This document shows, in pieces, positions 26,396-34,248 of a stretch of 64,000 nt of DNA. The notes below the pieces were generated by a model, which was given only the letters and a program-made list of their open reading frames with translations, had not been told where the DNA came from and did no database searches. The DNA comes from Xanthomonas sp. NCPPB 1128. Its GTDB lineage: Bacteria > Pseudomonadota > Gammaproteobacteria > Xanthomonadales > Xanthomonadaceae. Both the position numbers and the translations under genes were made by a program. Each line of letters begins with the position of its first letter. Position 1 is the first letter of the stretch. Location: contig NZ_LFME01000026.1 in assembly GCF_001043115.1 (NCBI RefSeq), forward strand, positions 1-64,000. Direction: 5' to 3'.

Positions 26396-28285
26396 CTACG
26401 CCACCCGGCTGCGCCGCGCCCGTTCCAGGTGCACCAGCAGCAGCGAGATCGCCGCCGGGGTCATGCCGGGGATGCGCTGCGCCTGGCCCACGGTCTGCGG
26501 ACGCACGCGCTCGAGCTTCTGCTGCACTTCGGCCGACAGCCCGCGCACCTGCGCGTAGTCGAAGGCGGCCGGGATCGGGGTGTCCTCGTGGCGCTGCTGG
26601 CGCGCGATCTCCTCGCGCTGGCGGTCCAGGTAGCCGGCGTACTTGATGCCGATCTCCACCTGTTCGGCCACCTGCGCGTCGGCCACGCCCGGGCCCAGCG
26701 ACGGCACCCGCATCAGCGCGGCGTAGTCCAGCTCCGGGCGCTTGATCAGGTCCAGCACGGTGGTCTCGCGGCTCACCGCCACGCCCAGCGTGGCCACGAC
26801 CTCGCGACCCAGTGCGTTGCCCGGCGTGGCCCACAGCGCGCGCAGGCGCTCGTTCTCGCGTGCCACCGCCTCCTGCTTGGCCTGGAAGCGTGCCCAGCGG
26901 CGTTCGTCGACGATGCCCAGGTCGTGGCCGATGCCGGTCAGGCGCGCGTCGGCGTTGTCCTCGCGCAGCTGCAGCCGGTACTCGGCGCGGCTGGTGAACA
27001 TGCGGTACGGTTCGCTGGTGCCGTGGGTGATCAGGTCGTCGATCAGCACGCCGATGTAGGCCTGGTCGCGACGCGGCGACCACGGCTCCAGCCCGCGCAC
27101 CTGGCGCGCGGCGTTGAGGCCGGCGATCAGGCCCTGCGCGGCGGCTTCCTCGTAGCCGGTGGTGCCGTTGATCTGCCCGGCGAAGAACAGCCCGGGCATG
27201 GCCTTGGTCTCCAGCGAGGCCTTGAGCCCGCGCGGGTCGAAGAAGTCGTACTCGATGGCGTAGCCGGGGCGGGTGATGTGGGCGCGCTCGAAGCCGCGGA
27301 TCGAGCGCACCAGCTCCAGCTGCACGTCGAACGGCAGCGAGGTGGAGATGCCGTTGGGGTAGATCTCGACCACGTCCAGGCCTTCCGGCTCGACGAAGAT
27401 CTGGTGGCTGGCCTTCTCGGCGAAGCGCACCACCTTGTCCTCGATCGAGGGGCAGTAGCGCGGGCCGATCCCCTCGATCTGGCCGGTGTACAGCGGCGAG
27501 CGGTCCAGCGCGCCGCGGATGATGGCGTGGGTGCGTTCGGTGGTGTGGGTGATCCAGCACGAGACCTGGCGCGGGTGCTGGGCGACCTCGCCCAGGAAGG
27601 ACATCACCGGCAGCGGATCGTCGCCCGGCTGTTCCTCCATCGCCGTGTAGTCCAGGCTGCGCCCGTCGATGCGCGGCGGGGTGCCGGTCTTGAGCCGGTC
27701 CACGCCGAAGCGGCCATCGCGCAGCGCCTGCGCCAGCGCGGTGGCCGGCGGATCGCCGGCGCGGCCGCCGGCGTACTGGGTCTGGCCGATGTGGATCTTG
27801 CCGGCCAGGAAGGTGCCGGCGGTCAGCACCACCACCGCGGCCTCGAAGCGCAGCCCGGTCTGGGTCAGCACGCCGCGCACGCGCTCGCCGTACATGACCA
27901 GGTCGTCCACCGCCGCCTGGAACACGGTCAGGTTCGGCTGCGCCTCGACCAGGCGCCGGATCGCGCTGCGGTACAGACTGCGATCGGCCTGGCAGCGGGT
28001 CGCGCGCACCGCCGGACCCTTGGAGGCGTTGAGGGTGCGCCACTGGATGCCGGCCAGGTCCGCGGCGTGGGCCATCGCCCCGCCCAGCGCATCGATCTCC
28101 TTGACCAGGTGGCCTTTGCCGATGCCGCCGATGGCCGGGTTGCAGCTCATCGCTCCTACCGTCTCCACGTTATGGGTCAGCAGCAGGGTGCGGGCGCCGG
28201 CACGCGCGGACGCCAGCGCCGCCTCGGTGCCGGCATGGCCGCCGCCGATCACGATCACGTCATGGCGGTAGAAGGAATCGCTCAT
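26396..28285 (-). CDS. mnmG: tRNA uridine-5-carboxymethylaminomethyl modification enzyme MnmG (GidA)
   Basis: A 629-residue protein, the same length as E. coli MnmG. With MnmE it installs carboxymethylaminomethyl at the wobble uridine of certain tRNAs, using FAD and methylene-THF. The FAD motif [14 protein letters not shown] is at residues 10-23, [17 protein letters not shown] follows, and the GidA signature [11 protein letters not shown] is present, as is the helical C-terminal domain ending in the [13 protein letters not shown] region. The [10 protein letters not shown] start is standard. It is monocistronic here, divergent from the candidate small RNA. Confidence 0.97.
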   Translation of the reverse strand: MSDSFYRHDVIVIGGGHAGTEAALASARAGARTLLLTHNVETVGAMSCNPAIGGIGKGHLVKEIDALGGAMAHAADLAGIQWRTLNASKGPAVRATRCQADRSLYRSAIRRLVEAQPNLTVFQAAVDDLVMYGERVRGVLTQTGLRFEAAVVVLTAGTFLAGKIHIGQTQYAGGRAGDPPATALAQALRDGRFGVDRLKTGTPPRIDGRSLDYTAMEEQPGDDPLPVMSFLGEVAQHPRQVSCWITHTTERTHAIIRGALDRSPLYTGQIEGIGPRYCPSIEDKVVRFAEKASHQIFVEPEGLDVVEIYPNGISTSLPFDVQLELVRSIRGFERAHITRPGYAIEYDFFDPRGLKASLETKAMPGLFFAGQINGTTGYEEAAAQGLIAGLNAARQVRGLEPWSPRRDQAYIGVLIDDLITHGTSEPYRMFTSRAEYRLQLREDNADARLTGIGHDLGIVDERRWARFQAKQEAVARENERLRALWATPGNALGREVVATLGVAVSRETTVLDLIKRPELDYAALMRVPSLGPGVADAQVAEQVEIGIKYAGYLDRQREEIARQQRHEDTPIPAAFDYAQVRGLSAEVQQKLERVRPQTVGQAQRIPGMTPAAISLLLVHLERARRSRVA

Positions 28286-28399
28286 CGGGGTCTCGTCGGC
28301 CGGCGCGGGGCCGGTGGCAGGGGGCGACACATGGAGTCGACCCGGGTGTGAACAGGAATTTTAGCGGTTGCATCACAAATTGCAGATCCGGGCCTCAAG

Positions 28400-28416
28400 T
28401 TGGCACGCAATCTGCA
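28400..28416 (+). promoter_or_regulatory. sigma-54 (RpoN) -24/-12 promoter
   Basis: The sequence TTGGCACGCAATCTGCA carries a perfect TGGCACG -24 element and a CTGCA -12 element (consensus TTGCA/T). The invariant GG (28402-28403) and GC (28414-28415) are exactly 12 bases apart. TGCAGAT at 28381-28387 and ATCTGCA at 28410-28416 form an inverted repeat around the -24 element. No plus-strand protein gene follows before 29477. Confidence 0.65.
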
Positions 28417-28426
28417 GATATTCCTA

Positions 28427-28542
28427 CTGCACCCAACGTGGCAATGCGTCAGGGGCGTATGACTGGAATTGGAACAGGGGCCAGTCACGCGCACGTTGGG
28501 GGAGCTGGGGGCCGGTAGTCGGGGGACTACCGGCCCTTTTTT
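28427..28542 (+). ncRNA. candidate sigma-54-dependent small RNA, about 116 nt
   Basis: The transcript start is placed about 12 bases after the -12 element. CCCAACGTG (28432-28440) pairs perfectly with CACGTTGGG (28492-28500) and encloses a second stem TGACTGG/CCAGTCA (28460-28466 with 28481-28487). The loop of the inner stem contains two GGA triplets and a G-run. A 12-bp terminator stem with six T residues ends the unit. No open frame with a ribosome site exists inside. GGA-rich loops recall RsmA/CsrA-binding RNAs, but that is only a suggestion. Promoter, nested stems and terminator together support a real RNA gene. Confidence 0.6.
28509..28542 (+). terminator. strong intrinsic terminator
   Basis: GGGCCGGTAGTC (28509-28520) pairs perfectly with GACTACCGGCCC (28525-28536) around a GGGG loop, followed by six T residues (28537-28542). 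It is the best rho-independent terminator in the window and reads on the plus strand, where there is no protein gene. Confidence 0.88.
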
Positions 28543-28595
28543 ATGCCCGTTTTTCGCTAGTCGCCGCGCCAGGCCAGCAACGGCAAGGCCCCAAC

Positions 28596-28626
28596 GCGAA
28601 AAGCCCCGGCGGACCGGGGCTTTTCG
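28596..28626. terminator. bidirectional terminator-like hairpin
   Basis: CGAAAAGCCCCGG (28596-28608) pairs with CCGGGGCTTTTCG (28614-28626). The AAAAGCCCCGG/CCGGGGCTTTT layout is common for bidirectional terminators. It probably ends the minus-strand lipoprotein transcript, whose stop lies about 170 bases away. Confidence 0.65.
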
Positions 28627-28793
28627 TTGTGAGGCGCCGACGCCCGACAGGGCCGGAACAGGGGGGATCCAGATTTCCCTGTCGGACATCGACATAGACG
28701 GTGGGGTCGACCCCTTCGGGTCATAAAGCGACGCAGGCGGTCACCCCGTAGGACGTAGAGTGCGTGCTGGGACAGGCGAACGCAAGCCCTTTC

Positions 28794-29312
28794 TCAGGGT
28801 TCGAGTGTGCGACGTGTCCCATTGCTGCGACCCATATTGCCGGGGCGCGGCGCCGGCGGGCGCTGCATCCCCTCTGGACGCTGCATTGCCGGCCGGGCCG
28901 GCTGCATCGACTGCGGTCGCGGCGCCGAATTCAGCGCGTCCGGACGGCGCAGGCGATCCATGTCGCGCCAGGGCGAGGGCACCCGACCGCCCACGCTGGG
29001 CGGCGGCGGTGGGCGCGAACCGCCATCGTCCGGCCGCGGACGCGGTGGCGGGCGGTGGCGCGGACCATCGTAGCCACGGTAGTAGTAATACGGCACGCCG
29101 TACCCGTAGTAGCCGTAATAGGACGGGCCGTAGCCGTAGTAGGGCACCGCGCCGTAGGGCGAGTAGTACTCGGAGTAGCCGGCCGGGTAGCGGTATTCGA
29201 CCGACGGGGCGCCACGGTAGTAGCCACCCTCGCCGCCTCCGGCGTAATCGTAGGTGGCACAGCCGCCCAGTGCGGCCAGCAGTCCAGCGGCGCAGATCAG
29301 GCGCAGTTTCAT
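28794..29312 (-). CDS. Tyr/Gly/Pro-rich lipoprotein of unknown function
   Basis: A 172-residue predicted lipoprotein. The signal peptide MKLRLICAAGLLAALGGC has Cys18 as acylation site. The mature part has a Tyr/Gly-rich first half (segments such as YYGYGPSYYGYYGYG) and a Pro/Arg-rich second half with PPPRPRPDDGG and PPPPPSVGGR. There is no known domain. Such low-complexity surface lipoproteins are common in Xanthomonadaceae; the function is unknown. It is a single gene, with a possible terminator at 28596-28626. Confidence 0.72.
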   Translation of the reverse strand: MKLRLICAAGLLAALGGCATYDYAGGGEGGYYRGAPSVEYRYPAGYSEYYSPYGAVPYYGYGPSYYGYYGYGVPYYYYRGYDGPRHRPPPRPRPDDGGSRPPPPPSVGGRVPSPWRDMDRLRRPDALNSAPRPQSMQPARPAMQRPEGMQRPPAPRPGNMGRSNGTRRTLEP

Positions 29313-29476
29313 GGCGTTTGCCCTCCAGCAGGCTGGCTGACAGGTTCGGTCCGTGGCATTGAATCCCCCCTTAACTTCATCGGCCGCACTTGAACGCTTA
29401 AGTTGCGCGCAACGACGGCGAACCGGCGCGGGTCGCGGGCGCTGCACGTTGGCGACGATACGCTACCCTTTCGCGC

Positions 29477-30436
29477 ATGGTCTCACGTTTTCTGCCCGAG
29501 TTCGGCGACGTCCTGGCGGCCGCCGCACGCATTGCCGCGCACGCGCGGCCGACCCCGGTGCTGCGTTCGCGGGCGCTGGATGCCGCCACCGGCGCGCAGC
29601 TGTACTTCAAGGCCGAACACCTGCAGCGCGGCGGCGCGTTCAAGTTCCGCGGCGCCTGCAACGCGGTGTGGGCGCTGGACCCGGCACAGGCGGCCTGCGG
29701 GGTGGTCACCCATTCCTCCGGCAACCATGGCGCGGCCCTGGCCCTGGCCGCGCGCACCCGCGGCATCGGCTGCCATGTGGTGGTGCCGGAGGGGGCGGTC
29801 GCCGCCAAGCTCGCCAACATCGCCCGCCACGGCGCCACGCTGTGGCGCTGCGCGCCGAGCATCGCCGCGCGCGAGGCGCTGTGTGCGCAGGTGAAGCGCG
29901 ATACCGGCGCGACCCTGGTGCATCCCTATGCCGATCCGGCGGTGATCGCCGGGCAGGGCACCGCGGCGCTGGAACTGTTGGACGCCAGCGGCGGGCTGGA
30001 CCTGCTGGTGGTGCCGGTCGGCGGCGGCGGCCTGGCCGCGGGCAGCCGGCTGGCGCTGTCGGCGCGGGCGCCGCAGGCGCAGTTGCTGCTGGCCGAGCCG
30101 GCCGGCGCCGCCGACACCGCGCGCTCGCTGGCGGCCGGCGAGCGCCGCGTGGACATGGTCCCGGACACGCTCTGCGACGGCCTGCGCGGCACCCTCGGCG
30201 AACCCAACTTCGCCCTGCTGCACGGCCAGGCCGAGGTGCTGGTGGTGGAGGACGCGGCGACCGTGGCGGCGATGCGGCTGCTGTGGCAGGTGCTCAAGCA
30301 GGTGGTGGAGCCGTCCTCGGCGATCGCCCTGGCGGCGGTGCTGGCGCAGCCGGCGCGCTTTGCCGGGCGCCGGGTCGGGGTGATCCTGTCCGGCGGCAAC
30401 GTCGACCTGGACGCCTTGCCGTGGGGCGCGGCATGA
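29477..30436 (+). CDS. PLP-dependent serine/threonine dehydratase family protein
   Basis: A 319-residue fold-type II PLP enzyme of the threonine/serine dehydratase and serine racemase group. Lys56 in AFKFRGA is the PLP Schiff-base lysine. SSGNHGAALA binds the PLP phosphate region, and VPVGGGGLAAG is the Gly-rich loop. There is no C-terminal ACT regulatory domain, so it is a catabolic or racemase-like form rather than IlvA. The exact reaction is undetermined. Its TGA overlaps the ATG of the YdcF-type gene. Confidence 0.88.
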   Translation: MVSRFLPEFGDVLAAAARIAAHARPTPVLRSRALDAATGAQLYFKAEHLQRGGAFKFRGACNAVWALDPAQAACGVVTHSSGNHGAALALAARTRGIGCHVVVPEGAVAAKLANIARHGATLWRCAPSIAAREALCAQVKRDTGATLVHPYADPAVIAGQGTAALELLDASGGLDLLVVPVGGGGLAAGSRLALSARAPQAQLLLAEPAGAADTARSLAAGERRVDMVPDTLCDGLRGTLGEPNFALLHGQAEVLVVEDAATVAAMRLLWQVLKQVVEPSSAIALAAVLAQPARFAGRRVGVILSGGNVDLDALPWGAA

Positions 30437-31047
30437 GCGCGCGGCGCGGCTTCCGCTGGCTGGTGCGCCTGGCGGCGTTGCTGGGGCTGTGGCTGCTGGG
30501 CGTGGCGATCTACATCGTCTGGGTCGGCGACCGCGACCAGGCGGCGCCGGCCGACGCGATCATCGTGCTCGGCGCCGCGGCCTACGATGCCAAGCCGTCG
30601 CCGGTGTTCGAGGAGCGCATCCGTCATGGCCTGGACCTCTATCAGCGCGGCTACGCGCCGACCCTGATCTTCACCGGCGGCTTCGGCAATGGCGCGCGTT
30701 TCGCCGAGTCGCAGGTGGCCCGGCGCTACGCGCTGCGCCACGACGTGCCGGCCGACGCGATCCTGATCGAGACGGTGTCGCGCACCACCCGGCAGAACCT
30801 GATCGAGGCGCGCCGGCTGATGCGCGAACATGGCCTGCACCGGGTGATCGTGGTCAGCGATCCGCTGCACATGGCACGGGCGCTGCGGCTGTGCCAGGAA
30901 CTGCAGATCGACGCGCTGGCGTCGTCGACGCCGAGCAGCCGTTTCCGCAGCTTCCAGACCCGCTGGCGCTTCCTGCTGCAGGAGCTGTACTTCTTCCATC
31001 GCGACCTGCTGGAGCGGGGCGTCGAGCACGGCGGCGAGACCGTATGA
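30433..31047 (+). CDS. YdcF family (DUF218) membrane protein
   Basis: A 204-residue protein with one N-terminal membrane segment (about residues 9-29) and a DUF218/YdcF domain beginning ADAIIVLGAAAYDAKPSPVFEERI. The family motifs LIFTGG and SRTTRQNL are present, as is VIVVSDPLHMARA. Some members act on envelope or lipid-carrier metabolism, but the substrate is generally unknown. The start overlaps the stop of the dehydratase gene (ATGA). Confidence 0.87.
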   Translation: MSARRGFRWLVRLAALLGLWLLGVAIYIVWVGDRDQAAPADAIIVLGAAAYDAKPSPVFEERIRHGLDLYQRGYAPTLIFTGGFGNGARFAESQVARRYALRHDVPADAILIETVSRTTRQNLIEARRLMREHGLHRVIVVSDPLHMARALRLCQELQIDALASSTPSSRFRSFQTRWRFLLQELYFFHRDLLERGVEHGGETV

Positions 31048-31078
31048 TGGGCCTTTCCACGGGCGGAGGGCGGCAGCC

Positions 31079-31507
31079 ATGAGCAACCACGGAGTTCCTG
31101 CGCAGGACCAGGCCATCACCCTGGTGCAGGCCTATTACGCGGCGTTCAACCGCGGCGATTGGGACGGCATGCTGGGCATGCTCACCGACGATGTCGCCCA
31201 CGATCTCAACCAGGGCGCGCGCGAGACCGGCAAGGAGGTCTTCGCCGCCTTCCTGCAGCGCATGAACGCCAGTTACCGCGAGCAGTTGCAGGACATCGTG
31301 GTGCTGGCCGCGCAGGACGGCCGCCGCGCCGCCGCCGAGTACGTGGTGCATGGCGAATACCACCACACCGACACCGGCCTGCCGGAGGCGCGCGGCCAGC
31401 GCTACGTGCTGCCGGGCGGGGCGTTCTTCGACATCCGCGACGGCAGGATCGCCCGCGTCAGCAACTACTACAACCTCGAAGACTGGATCGCGCAGGTCTC
31501 CGCCTGA
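31079..31507 (+). CDS. SnoaL/ketosteroid isomerase-like protein
   Basis: A 142-residue NTF2-like protein. VQAYYAAFNRGDWDGMLGMLTDDVAHDLNQG is the usual opening, followed by the curved-sheet segment and FFDIRDGRIARVSNYYNLEDW. The cone-shaped pocket proteins of this family range from isomerases to hydrolases and ligand binders; no assignment is possible. A GGAGGG site precedes the ATG. It lies 31 bases after the YdcF-type gene and may be in the same transcript. Confidence 0.83.
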   Translation: MSNHGVPAQDQAITLVQAYYAAFNRGDWDGMLGMLTDDVAHDLNQGARETGKEVFAAFLQRMNASYREQLQDIVVLAAQDGRRAAAEYVVHGEYHHTDTGLPEARGQRYVLPGGAFFDIRDGRIARVSNYYNLEDWIAQVSA

Positions 31508-31511
31508 GCCG

Positions 31512-31534
31512 CGCGCCGGCCTGAGGCCGGCGCG
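31512..31534 (+). terminator. GC-rich hairpin after the SnoaL-like gene
   Basis: CGCGCCGGCC (31512-31521) pairs perfectly with GGCCGGCGCG (31525-31534) around a TGA loop, 5 bases after the stop codon; only two T residues follow. It may terminate the 29477-31507 transcript. Confidence 0.5.
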
Positions 31535-31623
31535 TTCGCGCTGTCGCAAAACTGTCCGCCGGCCGTCATCTGCGGCCGCAGGCGCGGTGACTATGGTCGC
31601 CGCGTCGACCGAGAGGATTGCCG

Positions 31624-33138
31624 ATGCGCGCGCTGCTTCGTTCCCCGGCCGTCGCGGTGGCGCTGCTGGCCTGCACGCTCGCGCTGGCCCTGCTGGGCGC
31701 CCGCGGCATCTGGGACGCCGACGAGGGCCGCTACTCCAATGTCGCGCTGAACATGCTGCACAGCGGCGACTGGCTCACGCCCCGCCGCAGCGAGGACGTG
31801 GCGCACTGGACCAAGCCGCCGCTGACCTACTGGGCGATCGCCGCCAGCGTCGCCGTGTTCGGGCCGTCGCCGTGGGCGGCGCGGCTGCCGTCGGCGCTGT
31901 CCTACCTGCTGTGCGTGCTGCTGGTCTGGCGCCTGGCGATGCGGCTGTTTCCCGAACGCCCCGCGCTGCCGACGCAGGCGGCGCTGCTCTACGCGACCAT
32001 GCTGGCGCCGTTCGGCGCGGCGCAATGGATCTCCACCGACTTCCTGCTCGCCGCCTGCGAGACCCTGGCGGTGTGGGCCTTCGTCGAGGCGCGTGCGCAT
32101 CCGCCCGGCCAGGGCAAGCGCTGGATCGCGGCGATGTGGGCCGGCTTCGCCCTGGCGTTCATGACCAAGGGGCCGCCGGGCCTGCTGCCGTTGCCGGCGC
32201 TGCTGCTGTTCAACGCGGTGACGCCGGGGCCGCCACGACGCGCGCTGCAGCTCTCCGGCATCGTCCTGTTCGTGGTGCTGGCGCTGCCCTGGTACCTGGC
32301 GGTGATCCGTGGCCATCCCGGGTTGCTGCAGTACTTCGTCGGCGACGAGGTGGTCAAGCGCGTGGCCAGCGATGCGTTCGGGCGCAACGCGCAGTGGTAC
32401 GGCTGGGCGGTGGCGTATGCGCCGATCCTGGTCTTGGGCACGCTGCCGTGGACGCCCGCGCTGGCGCGCTGGGCCTGGCGGCTGCCGCGGCAGCTGCGGC
32501 AGTGGTGGCGCACGCCGGCGCTGCGCCTGCAGCAGGCCGCGCCCTTGTTGCTGACCCTGTGGCTGCTGCTGCCATTGCTGGTGCTGTGCCTGTCGCGCTC
32601 GCGGCTGCCGCTGTACGTGCTGCCGCTGTTCGTGCCGCTGGCGTTGCTGGCGGCGTGGCAGCGCGCGCAGGAGGGGCGCGCGCCGTGGCGCTGGCCGTGG
32701 CTGCTGGGCTGGTGCGGATTGCTGTTGGCCCTCGAACTGGCCGTGGCGCTGCTGCCCACGCATAAGGATGCCGGCGCCTGGGCGCAGGCGATCGCCCAGC
32801 GTGCCGGCACGCCGGTGCGCGAGGTGGTGTTCGTCGAGGATATGGCGCGCTATGGCTTGCGCCTGGAGCTGGGCGCGCAGGTGCGCAAGATCCGCCTGGA
32901 CCCCTTGCCCGACGCGCCGCGCTTCGGTCCCGAGTACGACGCCGACCTGGCGACGGTGCTGCGGCAACCGCGCACCGGCCGCGTGTGGGTGTGCAAGGAC
33001 GCGGCCTGGTCGCAGGTGGCCGTACGCATCGCCGCGCAGGGCGCACAGGCGCAGGTGCTGGGTAAGCCGTACCAGGGCCGGGTGCTGTTCCGGGTGCGGC
33101 CCGGCTCAGTCGCCGCGGCGGCGGATCGGGATCGCTGA
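31624..33138 (+). CDS. ArnT-like glycosyltransferase family 39 membrane protein
   Basis: A 504-residue integral membrane glycosyltransferase of the PMT/ArnT superfamily. The catalytic-loop acidic pair is in IWDADEGRYSNVALNML, followed by RSEDVAHWTKPPLTYW. There are about twelve hydrophobic segments and a soluble C-terminal domain of about 110 residues. Such enzymes move a sugar from an undecaprenyl-phosphate carrier to lipid A or other acceptors; a true L-Ara4N function is not proven, since no arn genes are nearby. AGGA lies 6 bases before the ATG at 31624. Its 3' end overlaps bioC by 33 bases. Confidence 0.86.
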   Translation: MRALLRSPAVAVALLACTLALALLGARGIWDADEGRYSNVALNMLHSGDWLTPRRSEDVAHWTKPPLTYWAIAASVAVFGPSPWAARLPSALSYLLCVLLVWRLAMRLFPERPALPTQAALLYATMLAPFGAAQWISTDFLLAACETLAVWAFVEARAHPPGQGKRWIAAMWAGFALAFMTKGPPGLLPLPALLLFNAVTPGPPRRALQLSGIVLFVVLALPWYLAVIRGHPGLLQYFVGDEVVKRVASDAFGRNAQWYGWAVAYAPILVLGTLPWTPALARWAWRLPRQLRQWWRTPALRLQQAAPLLLTLWLLLPLLVLCLSRSRLPLYVLPLFVPLALLAAWQRAQEGRAPWRWPWLLGWCGLLLALELAVALLPTHKDAGAWAQAIAQRAGTPVREVVFVEDMARYGLRLELGAQVRKIRLDPLPDAPRFGPEYDADLATVLRQPRTGRVWVCKDAAWSQVAVRIAAQGAQAQVLGKPYQGRVLFRVRPGSVAAAADRDR

Positions 33139-33996
33139 CAGCGGCACCGCGGCGATCTCGCCGCCGCCTTCGCGGATCGGCGCGCCCGGCGGTGGTGCCC
33201 AGGCGTGCGCGTAGATCACTTCCCAGGTGCTGGGCAGCGTGCCGTCGGCGCTGCGCAGCGGCTCGTAGGCGGCGCTGGCGGCAGCGAACCGGCCACGGCC
33301 GGTGAGGGTGTGGCGGCGCGCCTGCAGCGCGTTGGTGGCGCCGATCGCGCGCAGTTCGCGCATCAACGCGGCGAGATCCGGATAGGTCAGGTTGAACACG
33401 TCGCGGTCCAGCACCGGATCGCGGAAGCCCGACAGCATCAGCGCATCGCCGAACTGCGCGATCGGTGCGAAGCGGCTCACGTGCGGTGTGGTCCGGTCGG
33501 CCTGGGCGAACGCCTCGCGCAGTTCCACCAGGGTGTCCGGGCCGAAGCTGGAACACAGCAGCAGGCCGCCGGGCTTGAGCACGCGGCGGAAACCGGCGAA
33601 CACCGCCGGCAGGTCCTCCACCCACTGCAGGCACAGATTGCTGAAGATCACATCGACGCTGTGCTCGGCCAGCGGCAGCGCGCGCGCGTCGGCGCAGATG
33701 CGGCCGAACGGCTTCCACCAGCCGGCCTGGCGCTTGGCCTGCTGCAGCATCGGCAGGGCCTGATCGAGCGCGATCACCTGCGCGCGCGGCCAGCGCTTCT
33801 TCATCGCCGCGGCGGCATGCGCCGGGCCGCTGCCCACGTCCAGCACCACCTGCGGCACGCGGTCGCCGAGGTAATCCAGCGATTCCAGCAAGCGCCCCTG
33901 CACCTCGCGCTGCAGCGCCGCGGCGGCGTCGTAACTGGCGGCGGCACGCGCGAACGCGCGGCGGATATGCTGGGAGTCGAACGCGGAAGGATCCAT
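33106..33996 (-). CDS. bioC: malonyl-ACP O-methyltransferase BioC
   Basis: A 296-residue SAM-dependent methyltransferase. The N-terminal IRRAFARAAASYDAAAALQREV is diagnostic for BioC. VVLDVGSGPAHAA is the SAM-binding motif, with IALDQALPMLQQAK next. FSNLCLQWVEDL and the FGPDTLVELREAF block also match the family. BioC methylates malonyl-ACP to start pimelate synthesis; BioH later removes the methyl. It lies downstream of the other biotin genes, separated by an SDR gene. The C-terminal 11 codons overlap the opposite-strand glycosyltransferase gene. Confidence 0.93.
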   Translation of the reverse strand: MDPSAFDSQHIRRAFARAAASYDAAAALQREVQGRLLESLDYLGDRVPQVVLDVGSGPAHAAAAMKKRWPRAQVIALDQALPMLQQAKRQAGWWKPFGRICADARALPLAEHSVDVIFSNLCLQWVEDLPAVFAGFRRVLKPGGLLLCSSFGPDTLVELREAFAQADRTTPHVSRFAPIAQFGDALMLSGFRDPVLDRDVFNLTYPDLAALMRELRAIGATNALQARRHTLTGRGRFAAASAAYEPLRSADGTLPSTWEVIYAHAWAPPPGAPIREGGGEIAAVPLSAIPIRRRGD

Positions 33997-34065
33997 CCGC
34001 GCATTATCGCCGCCCGCGTCCCGCCGCGGCCAGCGGTGGCGCGAATCACCGCGTTGCGCACTTCG

Positions 34066-34114
34066 CGCTGATCAAGCGGTGCGACCGCCGCCATGTACTC
34101 CCAATCCCGAATCC
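34066..34114. repeat. copy 1 of a 50-bp intergenic repeat with GGGATT boxes
   Basis: The segment contains GATCAAGCGGTGCGACCGCC and then CCCAATCCCGAATCC. A diverged second copy lies at 34183-34234 in the same orientation. On the minus strand each reads as GGGATT-type boxes followed by a GC-rich imperfect palindrome. Confidence 0.6.
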
Positions 34115-34182
34115 AGCCGGTTCCTCATCGCCGCTTTTCCCTCGCGGCCAGCGTCGTCCTCAGATCATCATGTTCAGCGCCT

Positions 34183-34244
34183 CGCGCCGACCAAGCGGCG
34201 CGACCGCCGCTGTGCATCCCCACTCCCGACTCCCCCAATCCCGG
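34183..34244. repeat. copy 2 of the 50-bp intergenic repeat with GGGATT boxes
   Basis: The segment contains GACCAAGCGGCGCGACCGCC followed by CCCCACTCCCGACTCC. It ends 4 bases before the SDR stop codon, so that in the SDR transcript the boxes follow the stop directly. Similar boxes follow the moxR and SPOR-protein stops. Confidence 0.6.
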
Positions 34245-34248
34245 CTCT

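Larger units (their letters stand above)
28286..28793. other. 508-bp gene-free region with small-RNA candidate and two terminators
   Basis: No protein gene is supported. The stretch contains a sigma-54-type promoter, a structured candidate small RNA, its intrinsic terminator (28509-28542) and a second hairpin (28596-28626) that probably ends the lipoprotein transcript from the right. A further inverted repeat, CCGACAGGG/CCCTGTCGG, lies at 28648-28684 in that transcript's 3' leader. Confidence 0.6.

Noticed and set aside
28469-28726. Open frame of 85 codons across the small-RNA terminator region
   Set aside because: It crosses two strong terminator hairpins and lacks a ribosome site.
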